A DNA stretch of 64,000 nucleotides. Source: Archegozetes longisetosus. Lineage: Eukaryota; Arthropoda; Arachnida; Sarcoptiformes; Trhypochthoniidae. Location of the stretch: assembly GCA_018873245.2 (NCBI GenBank), contig JAEMBT020000006.1:7957855-8021854 (forward strand), in the 5' to 3' direction. Below the pieces are notes generated by a model. It worked only from the letters and a program-made list of their open reading frames with translations, did no database searches and had not been told where the DNA came from. This document shows positions 36,189 through 46,693 of the stretch, one piece after another (position 1 is the stretch's first letter; every line of letters begins with the position of its first letter). The position numbers and the translations under genes are program-made.

Positions 36189-39100
36189 ATGCCATCTAAA
36201 GTGAGTCCCTGTTCATTTATTTGCCGTTGAGCTAAATGCGCAAAACGTTACATAAGTAGAAATAGAATTGAAATATTGGGAAAATTTTCCCAATATTTCA
36301 AAACCATAGACTCTATTTCTATTTATGTAAGTTATTGAAAGTTTGTTACATTTAAGAATTTTTAGAATTCAATCTTGTGTGTCATATGAAAGTAGATCAA
36401 AGAAAGCTCTGTTGATTGAAAATACACTCAAAGCGGTTCCTATATAATTGCCAATGAGTTGCTTACTGTGAAAATTATATTTGAGCATAAGCTAAAAGAA
36501 ATATGTTGTCAATACTCTAATTTTGTTTTAGCATTCTAGTTTGAATAGAACAGAAGCGATTGATGACTTTATAATTGCAAGCTATTGTCAATTTGAACGC
36601 AGTTGATTGCATCTTGTAGTTAGAATAATGCATTGAAAGTGAAGCGTTGCGTAAGGTTTTCAGGAATATATATGATGAAAACTGAAAGAGAACATATAAG
36701 CAAAAGTAATTTTTAAATCAAGGTAACAAGTCATTTAATAGGTTTGATTAATGTTTCAGTTCTATTGTAACGGCAATCATTCTCATGGACATCACGATCA
36801 CAGTGATGGAAAAAACTATTTACATCAGATTCAAGTCACACCAACAAAAGTAATCAGTGATAAAGTAATTTAAGGAGAAATTATCTAACTTCTCATATAC
36901 TTCTAACTCGTCACAGAGAAGGGGTCCGATTGGAGCAGAATTTTCAAGTCCTGGACCAGCAATAGTATTGCTGCCATCAACTTTTGGTAAGTAATAATAA
37001 AATTGAGAATACCGGTAATCAAATTGAATGTAAGTATTGATTAGTGTGTCAATCGGTGTAACATTGACATAAAACCTTCCGTAATGAGTCAGACATTATG
37101 AGACTGGACTGGTTTGTTTTCGCTTTTGCATCCTTCTATCCTTTCCTTTTATGGAAAGCTACATAAAAGTGCATTAAATTGATTTTTTGTGTGCAAACCT
37201 GTTTTAACTGTAAAGACCAAAGACCCCATTTGTTCAGATTGAATAGGCACAGAAATGAAGAGTGTGATTAAGCGGTTTATCCGACACGTATATGGCTATA
37301 ACTGATTTCATATTTTCCAGTTATTTATTCCAAGTCCTTGTTTTATGAGAATAACCTAAACTAAACAAATCTAAAAACCGGTAAAACATGCGAATTCAAC
37401 TTCATTTTGTCCAGTCGAATATATTACAAACTATTGAAAATCTCATTTGTAACTAGTTTTAAATCAATTGGTTTATCCCTGAGAGTTTTATACGACCAGA
37501 ATTTGAATAAATCAATTTTATATGACTGAAAGCTACTAAAACTTTACTCATTGATTTGCATCGTTAGACTCTAGTATTTGTGACAGATCTAACGAGAGGA
37601 ATCAAATTTAGATCAATTTTATGATTTTCACGAGAGGTATTACAACATATAGTATGCAATTTGAAAAGAGCAGTTCAGTAGATTCTTTTAACCAGTTTTG
37701 CAAGGATTACTTTTTAAGTAAATAAATGCATGAATTTTTTTTGTTTAGCTCCTGAAAACTTCAAGGACCATATTTAATCGAATCAATACAAATATAACTT
37801 TATAAATGCTAATCGAGCCATAAACGGTATTCGGTTTTAGTACGGAGCTTTTCAAACATTGTTGCAAATCAAGCTCACTTTATTCGCTTAGTTTTGGTTA
37901 GGTTTGAATCATATCAAATTTTTAGTGCTTAAGCATCAGATAAATGGTTTTATATAAGGCACGTTTCCGCGAGTACCAAATTTAACTGACAAAGCAACTT
38001 AAGTTTGCAATAGTACGTGGGAAGTCGTACTAAAGCCCAATATGCATGCATTTAGAGTGATAGCTGTTTATCGAAGTCCATCTCTCTCATATGAATCGTC
38101 AACTATTTCCTGTTAGAGTTCTAGTTATTAAGCAATAACTTTACTGAAGATCTTCGACAAATCAAGTCTTTCGATTCTGTTCAAAGTTTTTTATCACTTT
38201 CAACGATTGATTTGTAAAACATTAAGCTATTGGTGATCCAGCCTGTAAGTCACTCAAAATATACTTGAGATAAAGTTTTAGTGAATTAGATTACTTGAGC
38301 GTAAGCTTGAAATTGAAATGAATCAGTTTTGTTTTCAGCTCAATTTCAACTGATGATTCAAAATCTAAAAGTATGTCACTAAATGTGTGCCACTAAACAT
38401 TATCAATTGTTCTCAAGTTAAAAGACTAAATCAATTGTTAGGAAAAACTCCTCAAACAATCGCTTTTAGTGAGATAGTTTTATTTGCTTTGTTAATTATT
38501 ATAATTTTTTTTCTTGTTTAGGTCCGAATAGTAGAGATGCAAGAAAAGCAACATCTCCTGCATATACATTCGGTGGCAAATACGAAGAAAAAAGGGATTT
38601 GTCTACTCCGGGTATCGATATTTTAGTCTCTCTTAATTGAAATTCTCTGAGCAAATGGTAATGGTAATCATGATGTGAATCACATGAGAAACATTTATAA
38701 TAATTAGGTCCAGGAGAATATCATGTGGAGGGATGTACCAGAACAGGGAAGGATTGGACTCCATCTGCTTTTGTAGGAGCCAGATATAAAGATCCTGAAC
38801 CTTTCAATACTCCGAGTCCTACTCAGTACTCACCAGAACGAAGCGTTTATAGCGCAAAAGGACGTCAAGCACCGAGTTATACATTTGGGGTTAAGGTATG
38901 TAATCTTCCATTATAAGTATATGGTTTGCGGAAAGTCGTTTACATTATCACTCGTCAACTTAGATGAGGTTCAAATCAGATAAGCTTATTTACATAGAAA
39001 TAGTTGAAATAGCCCTAAATAAAATCAATCTGAACAATATTTAACTGAAAACTAAAGTTTGAATTGGTTTTTGATATGACTAAATAAAACTGATAGGAAA

Positions 39101-39669
39101 ACTAATGAAATGGCCTAAATGAAACAAATGTATTAATGAGCTTTTGAAAAGATGTAAAAATGATAGAGTATAGTTTTTACTTATATTTTATCGAAGGCTA
39201 AAGATGACAAATATGATAATAATCCATCTCCAGCTACATACAATCTTGAAAAGTGTTGTGCAACCAATAAGTCTCCCTCTTTCACTTTTGGACTAAAGGT
39301 TTTTCTCTTAATAGCTTATACAAATAAAACCCATTATTACAATTGATTATTTGCAGGCGAAAGATCCACTACCAGATGTAACACCAGCTCCTACTGCTTA
39401 TAACGTTCCCGAACCAGAAGCCTATAAGGCTACAAAACAACCCATGTTCAGCTTCAGACCCAAAACTGTTATTCCTGAAGACAAAAACCCAAAACCCGGA
39501 CCAGCAGACTATCTACCAGAAAAGGTGAGCATAACACCAATTATTCTCATGATAACATTCAATTAACGCTAAATGTTAAATAAATGTTTCTAAGGTTTGG
39601 ATCAACAAGTCAAGTACTCCAAGTTTGAGCTTTGGGTCACGTCCGTCACCATACGCCTTAAGTTTTTGA
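36189..39669 (+). CDS. ODF3/CIMAP1-type SHIPPO-repeat protein (sperm tail / ciliary microtubule-associated)
   Basis: Proline-glycine SHIPPO repeats mark proteins of sperm outer dense fibres and ciliary microtubules. Exons: 36189-36200, 36760-36849, 36917-36986, 38522-38611, 38708-38895, 39197-39298, 39357-39524 and 39595-39669; all phases match, giving 264 residues (human ODF3: 254). Repeats: RRGPIGAEFSSPGPAIVLLP, SPAYTFGGKYEEKR, TPGPGEYHVEG, SPTQYSPE, APSYTFGVK, SPATYNLEK, TPAPTAYNVPEPE, PKPGPADYLPEK and TPSLSFGSR. The N-terminus is uncertain: either a 12-bp first exon (MPSK) or an in-frame ATG at 36751 (MFQ). A His-rich segment (NGNHSHGHHDHSDG) follows. AATAAA at 39880. Convergent with ArfGAP2/3. 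Confidence 0.9.
36251..36331. repeat. Near-perfect palindrome / hairpin
   Basis: The core 36268-36301 is a perfect 34-bp palindrome (centre GGGAAAATTTTCCC, no loop). Outer arms extend it: ACATAAGTAGAAATAGA on the left pairs with TCTATTTCTATTTATGT on the right, interrupted by about 10 bp (AACCATAGAC). It lies in the first intron, or just upstream, of the SHIPPO-repeat gene. Confidence 0.9.
36987..38521. other. Large intron of the SHIPPO-repeat gene
   Basis: Intron of about 1.5 kb with consensus GTAAGT donor and TTTAG acceptor. AT-rich; I see no nested gene. Near 37190-37215 a CAAACCTGTTTTAACTGTA stretch resembles one end of the family A MITE-like elements. Confidence 0.65.
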
Positions 39670-40121
39670 GAATTGAGACAAATATGATTTTAGGTCATAA
39701 CTCGTTTCAAGCATAGCATTCAAGTACTTTATTTTTAGTTTTTCGTAGCTCTAAAACTTTATATAATTTACAATTTATAACACTATTAATGAATTTATTT
39801 TTGGTGGTCTTCGATTATTTAACCTACTATGAAATGTGATATAAAATAACGTAAGCGGTTATGGATTGAAAACAATACTAATAAAATTTTTAGTGATTCC
39901 CTTTTAGCCAAATTATAAATAACTTTAAGACACTAACTTTTTTATATATAAAAGATGTAACAATTCTATAGCGAACTTATATTTACATTAAATTTTCTTC
40001 AGCTTTAATGCAATAAAAAATTCACTCGAAATATACGAAGCTGAAAATTCAAAAATTCAAATTAGCAAAAATATGTAAAAAATAAGTATTTCAAAGTACT
40101 TACAACTAAATTATCATTGTT

Positions 40122-42603
40122 TTAATATCCTCCATATTTTTCCTTCAAGAAAATAAATCAATCAATAAACAAATGATTCAATGTTTACATTCAATAGTCA
40201 TACTTGTAATGAAGACATGACATCGGTGGCCAAATTAGATAACTTTCCAGCAACTTTAGTGACACCATCGCGAACGCCTTCTTTAATGTCGTACAAGTTG
40301 GGACCACTAAAATTACTCATCGATGACACTCTAGACTTTTGATTACTTGATTTACCAAAATAATCATCACTACTTATACTATTAGATCCTTCAAACCTAT
40401 TTAAGTTTGTTCGTTCTTCATACTGTTCAAGATATAACATTTTTTATAATTTGTGTGAACCAAAATTTCAAAGCTATTAATATATGGTAGACTCACATCC
40501 ATATCTCTTTTTCCGCCAAAGAATTGATCCGATGAAATGGCTTTTGCGTTGCCAAACTTTTTTTGAGCATCACTTCCAGAGGAAACATTCGATGGTTCTA
40601 TAGTTCTTGTCTTTTGTCGACTATGGCTGTGAAGTTGAAAATCAAAATTGATTATAAGCACATACAATTTGCAAACTATAGCAAAGACTTGCCTAGAATT
40701 GTCTAAATCGATAGATGGAATACTGTCTAATATGTCAGGCTTCTTATCAGCATTAGGCTTATCGAAATCACTCCACAAGTCGTCGATATCATAATTATCT
40801 TTGACTTGTAGTCAGATTTAGCGAAAGGTCCGTCTTTGTATTTGGGTGGACCCGATGAGAAGCCCAGCTCTAACATCATTAGCTCTCTTTCCACTTCTTT
40901 CATTTTTGAACTTCTCGATGAAGAACTGTTTGGATTGACTTGTTCTATAGTTTTCATATCGGAAACGGCTGAATGAGAGACAGAGCTCCGAGAATTTCCA
41001 ACACTATTAAAACCCATCCCTAATCTTTCCAACTGATCAGCTTTACTCGGGTCAACATTTCTCATCCTTTCTTCCGTTTTCTTCTGCTTATCACTCAAAT
41101 CTTGATAAGCCAATTTGATATTTGCGATATGTTCTTCAGCTTCCTGTTCATTCATCGGTTTGACATTTTTTCCGATACTATCCTTCAATTGATCGGCTCT
41201 AATGGCATCTTCTTCTATCTTATTGAAGTCTGTCTGAACCTTTTGCGCTCCCAAACCTTTCTTAGCGCCAATCTTATGAAAAATTAAAAATTTATAAATT
41301 ATAAATTCAACTATAAATGAGTATTAACTTAATTGTAAATAGTTTGTCTGAAAAATCCTATATGAAGTGTTTCATTCATTTGAAACAATCACTCAAACTT
41401 ATTTCAATTAATTATTTAGCAGGACTTACAAGAAAATAAAGTCACTTAAAAGTACTTTAAATGCAGACATCCTGCAAAGGGTGATAAAATCAATGAAAAT
41501 AAAGGATATTTTACCCCTTTTTTAGCAGTAGGTCTTTTATTTCCAATAAGTGATGGTTTATAATCCTTACTAGTATTTTCACTAGTATTGGCCAAACTAA
41601 CATTTGGTCCAATAGCACTATTACTCAGCGCTGCTCTACTCGTAATTGGAGAAGTTCTTTGAGAATCAGACAAATTTACAGGTAGTTTATTATTATTTTG
41701 GCTGCTACTCGAAGTATCTTTTTTAGGCACTAGTGATTCATCTTTCTCGTGTTCCGACCAAAAATCCACATGAGCTGCACTCGATGAAACAGTTGGAGCG
41801 CTTGTTCCGATTTCAACACAAGTGCCGTAGACCTTCATAGCGTTTGCAACCATTTGCGACAACTTATCGCGATATAGTTGTGCAGCTCGACTACTGTACT
41901 TCTGATGTATGTCTTTTGTGGTACAGTTGTGCTCTTGAAAAAATTGGTGCTATCATTCAAATCAAACATTAAGTTAATATTGATCATTAGTCTAATTAGT
42001 TAATAAATTATTAAACTGACAGCATTTGCATTTCCTCCCAACTGCATTGATCGCAGTTGAGTCCATGTCCAGTTTGTGTCCAACTGCGTCGAACGAACGA
42101 ATGAAATGTGAACGCCAAGGGATCGATGGACTGCTGAACAGTCAATACAAATGAAGACACCATATGTGACACTTGACCACGAAGGACTTCGGGCGCCACA
42201 ATCGAAACATGACTAGATTTGAGGTACAATTTCAACACAATTAGTATTAAGTCAATTTTCACTCAAATTAGTAATAATTGTATCAATTGATAAAAAAAAA
42301 TAATTTTTGTGTATCTTAAATGAAAAGGACGTAAATCGTAAATACATCTAATAGAAATTAAAAATATGGCAATCAAAAGAATGTCAATTAAAGTGATTGA
42401 ATGATAATAAAATGGATACAAATTGGGAGCATATGACGTGGCCTTTGATTAATGGGACCAACGATTAAATATATAATTAATAGTTATGAATAATAATTAA
42501 AACAACAATAAAATGAAATAATATAAACCTTATTGGACTGATTTGCTCTTAATTTAGCAAAAACAGCATTTAAATCAGCTTTAGTCGGCTCTTCGTTTGC
42601 CAT
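40122..42603 (-). CDS. ADP-ribosylation factor GTPase-activating protein 2/3 (apparent 1-bp frameshift)
   Basis: Arf1 GAP of the COPI coat cycle at the Golgi. Exons: 42603-42529, 42212-42021, 41949-41515, 41272-40693, 40626-40497, 40422-40204 and 40142-40122, about 550 residues after correction. The ArfGAP zinc finger CX2CX16CX2C uses Cys 27, 30, 47 and 50 ([24 protein letters not shown]), with the arginine finger at about 55. Family landmarks: [86 protein letters not shown] and the end EKYGGY. Frame is lost at about 40795-40815: [19 protein letters not shown] and [15 protein letters not shown] lie in different frames, as if one base were missing. The intron 40692-40627 uses a GC donor (AG|GCAAGT) and AG acceptor. 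Confidence 0.92.
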
Positions 42604-42964
42604 CAGCTCTCTCTCTCTCTAGTAATCACTCAGATCTATTTCACAATACTTCATATGAAAAATAGGGATCTGACCGGTCTTACATTCTCGCTAACTCATT
42701 TGTTCTCTGCAACTATTTCACGATTACGATGACAGGAGGCTCTCATTGGACTGCTTTCTAGTAGGAAAAATTTATCATCCAACTCGAGCGCGCATTTGAA
42801 AGTAACTATATTTTTTAACAAATTAGAATATTGCATTCTCTAAAAACCGATAAAACCCCAACCTATAGAACTTATGTACTAGCTAAAAGGTGCTTATTCA
42901 AGATTTTACAATAAAATAAGATAAATCGTAAATCGTCAAAAGTTGCAGTTCTGTTCAATGCAAC

Positions 42965-43130
42965 TAATAAAGGACAAAAGCTCGGCTGCCCGAGCTTCAA
43001 GCTTGAGCTTATGAGAGCCAGACTCGTTGATAAATAAGCTTCGAGACTGCTTCAAACTCAAAAGGGTTATCGGGCCGAGCTTTGACCCCGGCTCGAGCCT
43101 GAAGCTCAGTCGAGCTTTTGTCCTTCATTA
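42965..43130. mobile_element. GAGCT-rich fold-back element, family B copy 1
   Basis: Terminal inverted repeats: TAATAAAGGACAAAAGCTCG on the left and CGAGCTTTTGTCCTTCATTA on the right. The interior is much more GC-rich than the flanks and built of AAGCTCGAGC / GAGCTT words. Two related copies lie at 45655-45810 and 46252-46358. No coding capacity. Confidence 0.75.
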
Positions 43131-44203
43131 TTTATAACTTATAGTTTAGTCATTGTTCTTCTGATGCACCAAATTTTAGCATGACTAAGCTTCTCTAATA
43201 TTAAATTTAATTTTAAAACACATCACTCAAAGTCTCATAGATTCTAGACTCTGAACTTTTATCATGATAAAAGAACTCAGTTTATGAAATATGTGATAAA
43301 CACGTTAAAAATATGAATCATTGGTTTGTAAGTTGATTATTCGTCAAGTTCTTTGACAGCTTTGGATTTTTGTGACAAAAGTGCAATTTTATTGAATGAT
43401 TGAAAAGATAAATGATAAAAGAATGTTTGATTAACTTTTCGGGTCAGTGCTATAAGATGCTATCTGAAACGTTATTTCAGATACAGACAGTACTTTTCAG
43501 CACTCTAAGACCGCGTGTCTCATAATAAAACAATTCTGAATAACTGATTTATTAGTAGCCTATAATAGTTATATTTATTATGTTTATATTATAATTTATT
43601 ATATTATGTATTATATTTATTTATTAGTAGCCAATTACTGGCAATTAACCAAATCATTGCTCAACAACTTAACGAATTAACTCAATAGTAACTGATAAGT
43701 GGAATGAGGTTAAAATAGAAGTTTATTCGTATATGAATTTGTCTGAAGTTGACTCAAAAACTATTCTATCAAATAAAAACATATAAAACTAGACACATTT
43801 TCTTCAGTTCAAACTTTGTTTCATAGAATAAACTTATTCCATACAAGACAACAATCGGAATACTTGTAATTATTAAAGTTGAGCCTATGATTGGATTTTT
43901 CTATCTTTTTATTTTGCAGCTAACTTCCTATTTCTAGGCTCTTCAAACATTTTGTATTTGAAGTGAAAAATTGTTATACATTCACATCCATTATGATTGC
44001 ATGGCTGAGACATAAGTTTAGCATTAGTCAAATGTCAATGAATGTCCATCTATTAATAATTATTGTTAGAACTAGTCAAGTCTTGTTTCCAAGTCTTTTT
44101 CGATTAGTTATATCTATTATCTATTGGATTATTTAAAACAAATTCCAAAGCATCTAGCCTGACAATTTGATTCAAACTGTTTTATAAGTAAAAATGACAT
44201 CAT

Positions 44204-44506
44204 AAACTGAAAGCTAAATAACTCATTCACCTTCAATTTGTGCTCCCGTTTCTGAAAGTTTACTACCTGTCAGTAAAAGTGCTTTTCCGAAAGTATTGTT
44301 TTTATTATTCTAAACAAACATAAAATTGAAAATTTTCTTTGTTCAAAATAGTGAACGAACTTTGAAAAAGGAAATTTTCAATTTCATGTTTCTATTCTAA
44401 ACAAGAATAGTAAAACGACACTTTTGCGAAAGCACTTTTACTGACAGATAGCAAACTTTCTGAAACGGGAGCACAAATTGAAATTAAATGAGTTAGCTTT
44501 TAGTTT
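44204..44506. mobile_element. Fold-back element, family C (about 140-bp arms)
   Basis: Long inverted repeat. The left arm contains CAATTTGTGCTCCCGTTTCT and CTGTCAGTAAAAGTGCTTTT; the right arm contains the complements AGCACTTTTACTGACAG and CGGGAGCACAAATTG. Arms run from AAACTGAAAGCTAA to TTAGCTTTTAGTTT with few differences and a short centre near 44340-44365. Typical of a MITE or fold-back transposon. Only one copy is seen here. Confidence 0.85.
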
Positions 44507-44720
44507 CGCACGATCAGTCTAATCATGTTTAACATTAACTTTTTTATTTGTAAACTTTCTCAAAAGTTTTGACAACTGTTTCTCTCATCTGTTCAATTTT
44601 AATGATATTTTACGAAAATATAGACTTTAATTCAATTTATTTTACGATAAAAAAAGTAAAAAATTCAACTCTAGACTAAACTTTTACTGTTGTTAACCAT
44701 TGAATCGGAAGATACTTCTG

Positions 44721-45094
44721 ATGGAGTCTAATGGCGAAAGTGATTGCAATTATAGCAATAAATTGAGCGAAAGAAGCGAAGACGTCAACGAAAATGGCAT
44801 TCTTATCGATGATATTAACAATGACTGCATCAGTGAAGAAGAAAAAACGAAACACTAGTTAAATATGCGATAGAACTCAATCTGATTACATTGACTAAAA
44901 TGGAGGTACCGGATTGGGAGCAAGACTTGCAACAGGCGAGTCATGAAATGAATGAAAACGCTCTTGTAAATACAGATAATAGTTATCTAGAAGTTGGCAT
45001 TAACAGACACGATTTAGCTGCATGTGCATACTATTCGCCAACGATGGCATTGGCATCATATGTCACAACAGACGAGCGGTCAAGTCATCGATGA
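44721..45094 (+). pseudogene. Possible decayed (processed?) gene copy, identity unknown
   Basis: An ATG at 44721 opens an acidic 45-codon frame ending at 44858 (MESNGESDCNYSNKLSERSE, then DVNENGILIDDIN). A second open frame overlaps it at about 44845 and continues to 45094 in another phase (TLVKYAIELNLITLTKMEVP, then DWEQDLQQASHEMNENALVN). Together they look like one protein broken by a single frameshift. Composition is protein-like, not AT-driven. Further short protein-like pieces occur to about 45400. No introns or homology recognised. Confidence 0.35.
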
Positions 45095-45654
45095 GTAAAT
45101 GGCACAACGGTAGGCATTACCATATTTGAGTGACACTGGCAATTATGAGACATGTAAAGCCATCTTCGGCAACAAGTGATTATAACTCATGGAAACATTT
45201 GAATTATAATAATGGGTATCAAACTTCTAAAGTTGAATTAAGTTCTACTTATAGTAATCTTTATGTAAGATATTCAACAATTGGTTGACAACAGAGATAT
45301 TCTGATGCCAGATCTTTGAGAGGTTACGGCGGACTAAAGAAAAGAAGAGCAACGTAAGAGTGCACGCGATTGAGAGAGAACTCGCATGAGAGATATGAAC
45401 AGAACCTTTGATACTCTCATGGCTAAGCTTCCTTGTCTTAAACCTAGAGGAAAAAATTGTCCAAAATTGAATCTCTTCGGTAATGACCGTTTTTTATTTA
45501 TACACTCAGAAAATATCTAAATTTTTGTTCATGTGAGGTTAAAATACTTTGGTATAGATACGGAATTATTTTTCATGATCATGAGACTAACAGAAAGTTT
45601 CAGAAACTTATTTAATCTCTATTCTGATTTAAGCCAACAAACGTTACTTTGAAT

Positions 45655-45810
45655 TAATGAAGGACTAAAGCTCAGCTAACCCAAGCTTCGAGCCTGAGCT
45701 TGTGCAAGCTGGATTCGAAATAACTGAAAGTCAAGTATGAGCTTGTATATAGGGGCTTGAGCTTGAGCCTGAAGCTCATCCACCAAGCCTGCGCTGATCT
45801 TCCGAGCTTA
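45655..45810. mobile_element. GAGCT-rich fold-back element, family B copy 2
   Basis: Begins TTAATGAAGGACTAAAGCTC, like the complement of the right end of copy 1. The interior has AAGCTTCGAGCCTGAGCTTG and GAGCTTGAGCCTGAAGCTCA. The right end is diverged (CCGAGCTTATAA). Confidence 0.65.
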
Positions 45811-46251
45811 TAATTTAAATATAGTTGAAATTATCTTTATATTTTTTAATTATAAGAATTTTAATTGAGACAAAATTAACTCTTATTTTAACTATAATGA
45901 TTGAAAATGCGCATAGAATAAGAATTCTGTTTTAAATATCTAAATATTATGAATGGTAAAAATATTATATAAAATTAGATTATTGGTTCAGATTTTCTGA
46001 ATAGAAATATATTAGAAAAGCTTCAATCAAAATACCAGACAATTTATTACAACGTTTAGTGATCAGATCTCATTATTAAGTATTATGTATCTTGTCATTA
46101 TGTGTTAGTATTGTAACCAAATATTTTAGATGTAATAGACTCATAATATGTAGAAATACGTAGAAATTTCGATCTTTTTATATGCAATTTGAAACTTAAA
46201 AATTTTAGATGAACTTCATATTTATTTATTTATCAGATGAGTAATCAAATT

Positions 46252-46358
46252 TTTGGTAAGAAACTCGAAAGCTCGCCTATCCGAGCTCCGAGTTTGAGCT
46301 TATGCGAGTCGGGCTCGTGAGGCTCGAGCCTGAAGCTCCGTCTAGTTTTTGTTCATTA
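46252..46358. mobile_element. GAGCT-rich fold-back element, family B copy 3 (shorter)
   Basis: Contains CGAAAGCTCGCCTATCCGAG and GGCTCGAGCCTGAAGCTCCG, and ends CTAGTTTTTGTTCATTA, matching the right end of copy 1. It has lost part of the interior. Confidence 0.6.
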
Positions 46359-46549
46359 AACATAACTACCCAATCAAATTCAATCTAACTAATGTGAACT
46401 AAAGTTATGAAAAATTAATATAAATCAGAGTTTAATTAAAACTTCAATTATAGATTTTAGTTGATTATAATTTTTTACTTAAACTGACGCTTTTGTAAAT
46501 TTCGGGTAAATGAATGAGAAACAAATTAAGATTATTTATAATAAAGTTA

Positions 46550-46693
46550 AACGTCTAACTTGAACGTGCAGTTAAATAACTTAAAAACAATCAAAATATA
46601 GCCTCATTCTCTACTAATTTATTTAGTATTTAATCTATTTTTGAAAAACACTTCAACTTCACTGTACGTTCAACTCAGACAGGTTTTACTGTA
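46550..46693. mobile_element. MITE-like element, family A copy
   Basis: Starts TAATAAAGTTAAACGTCTAA and ends CTCAGACAGGTTTTACTGTA. The interior TTGAACGTGCAGTTAAATAA and its partial complement near 46660 keep the fold-back structure. Confidence 0.6.

Noticed and set aside
40794-40846. A 53-nt GT-AG intron that would explain the ArfGAP2/3 frame change
   Set aside because: It would remove the highly conserved SGPPKYKD segment and uses a weak GTCCAC donor; a one-base indel is simpler.
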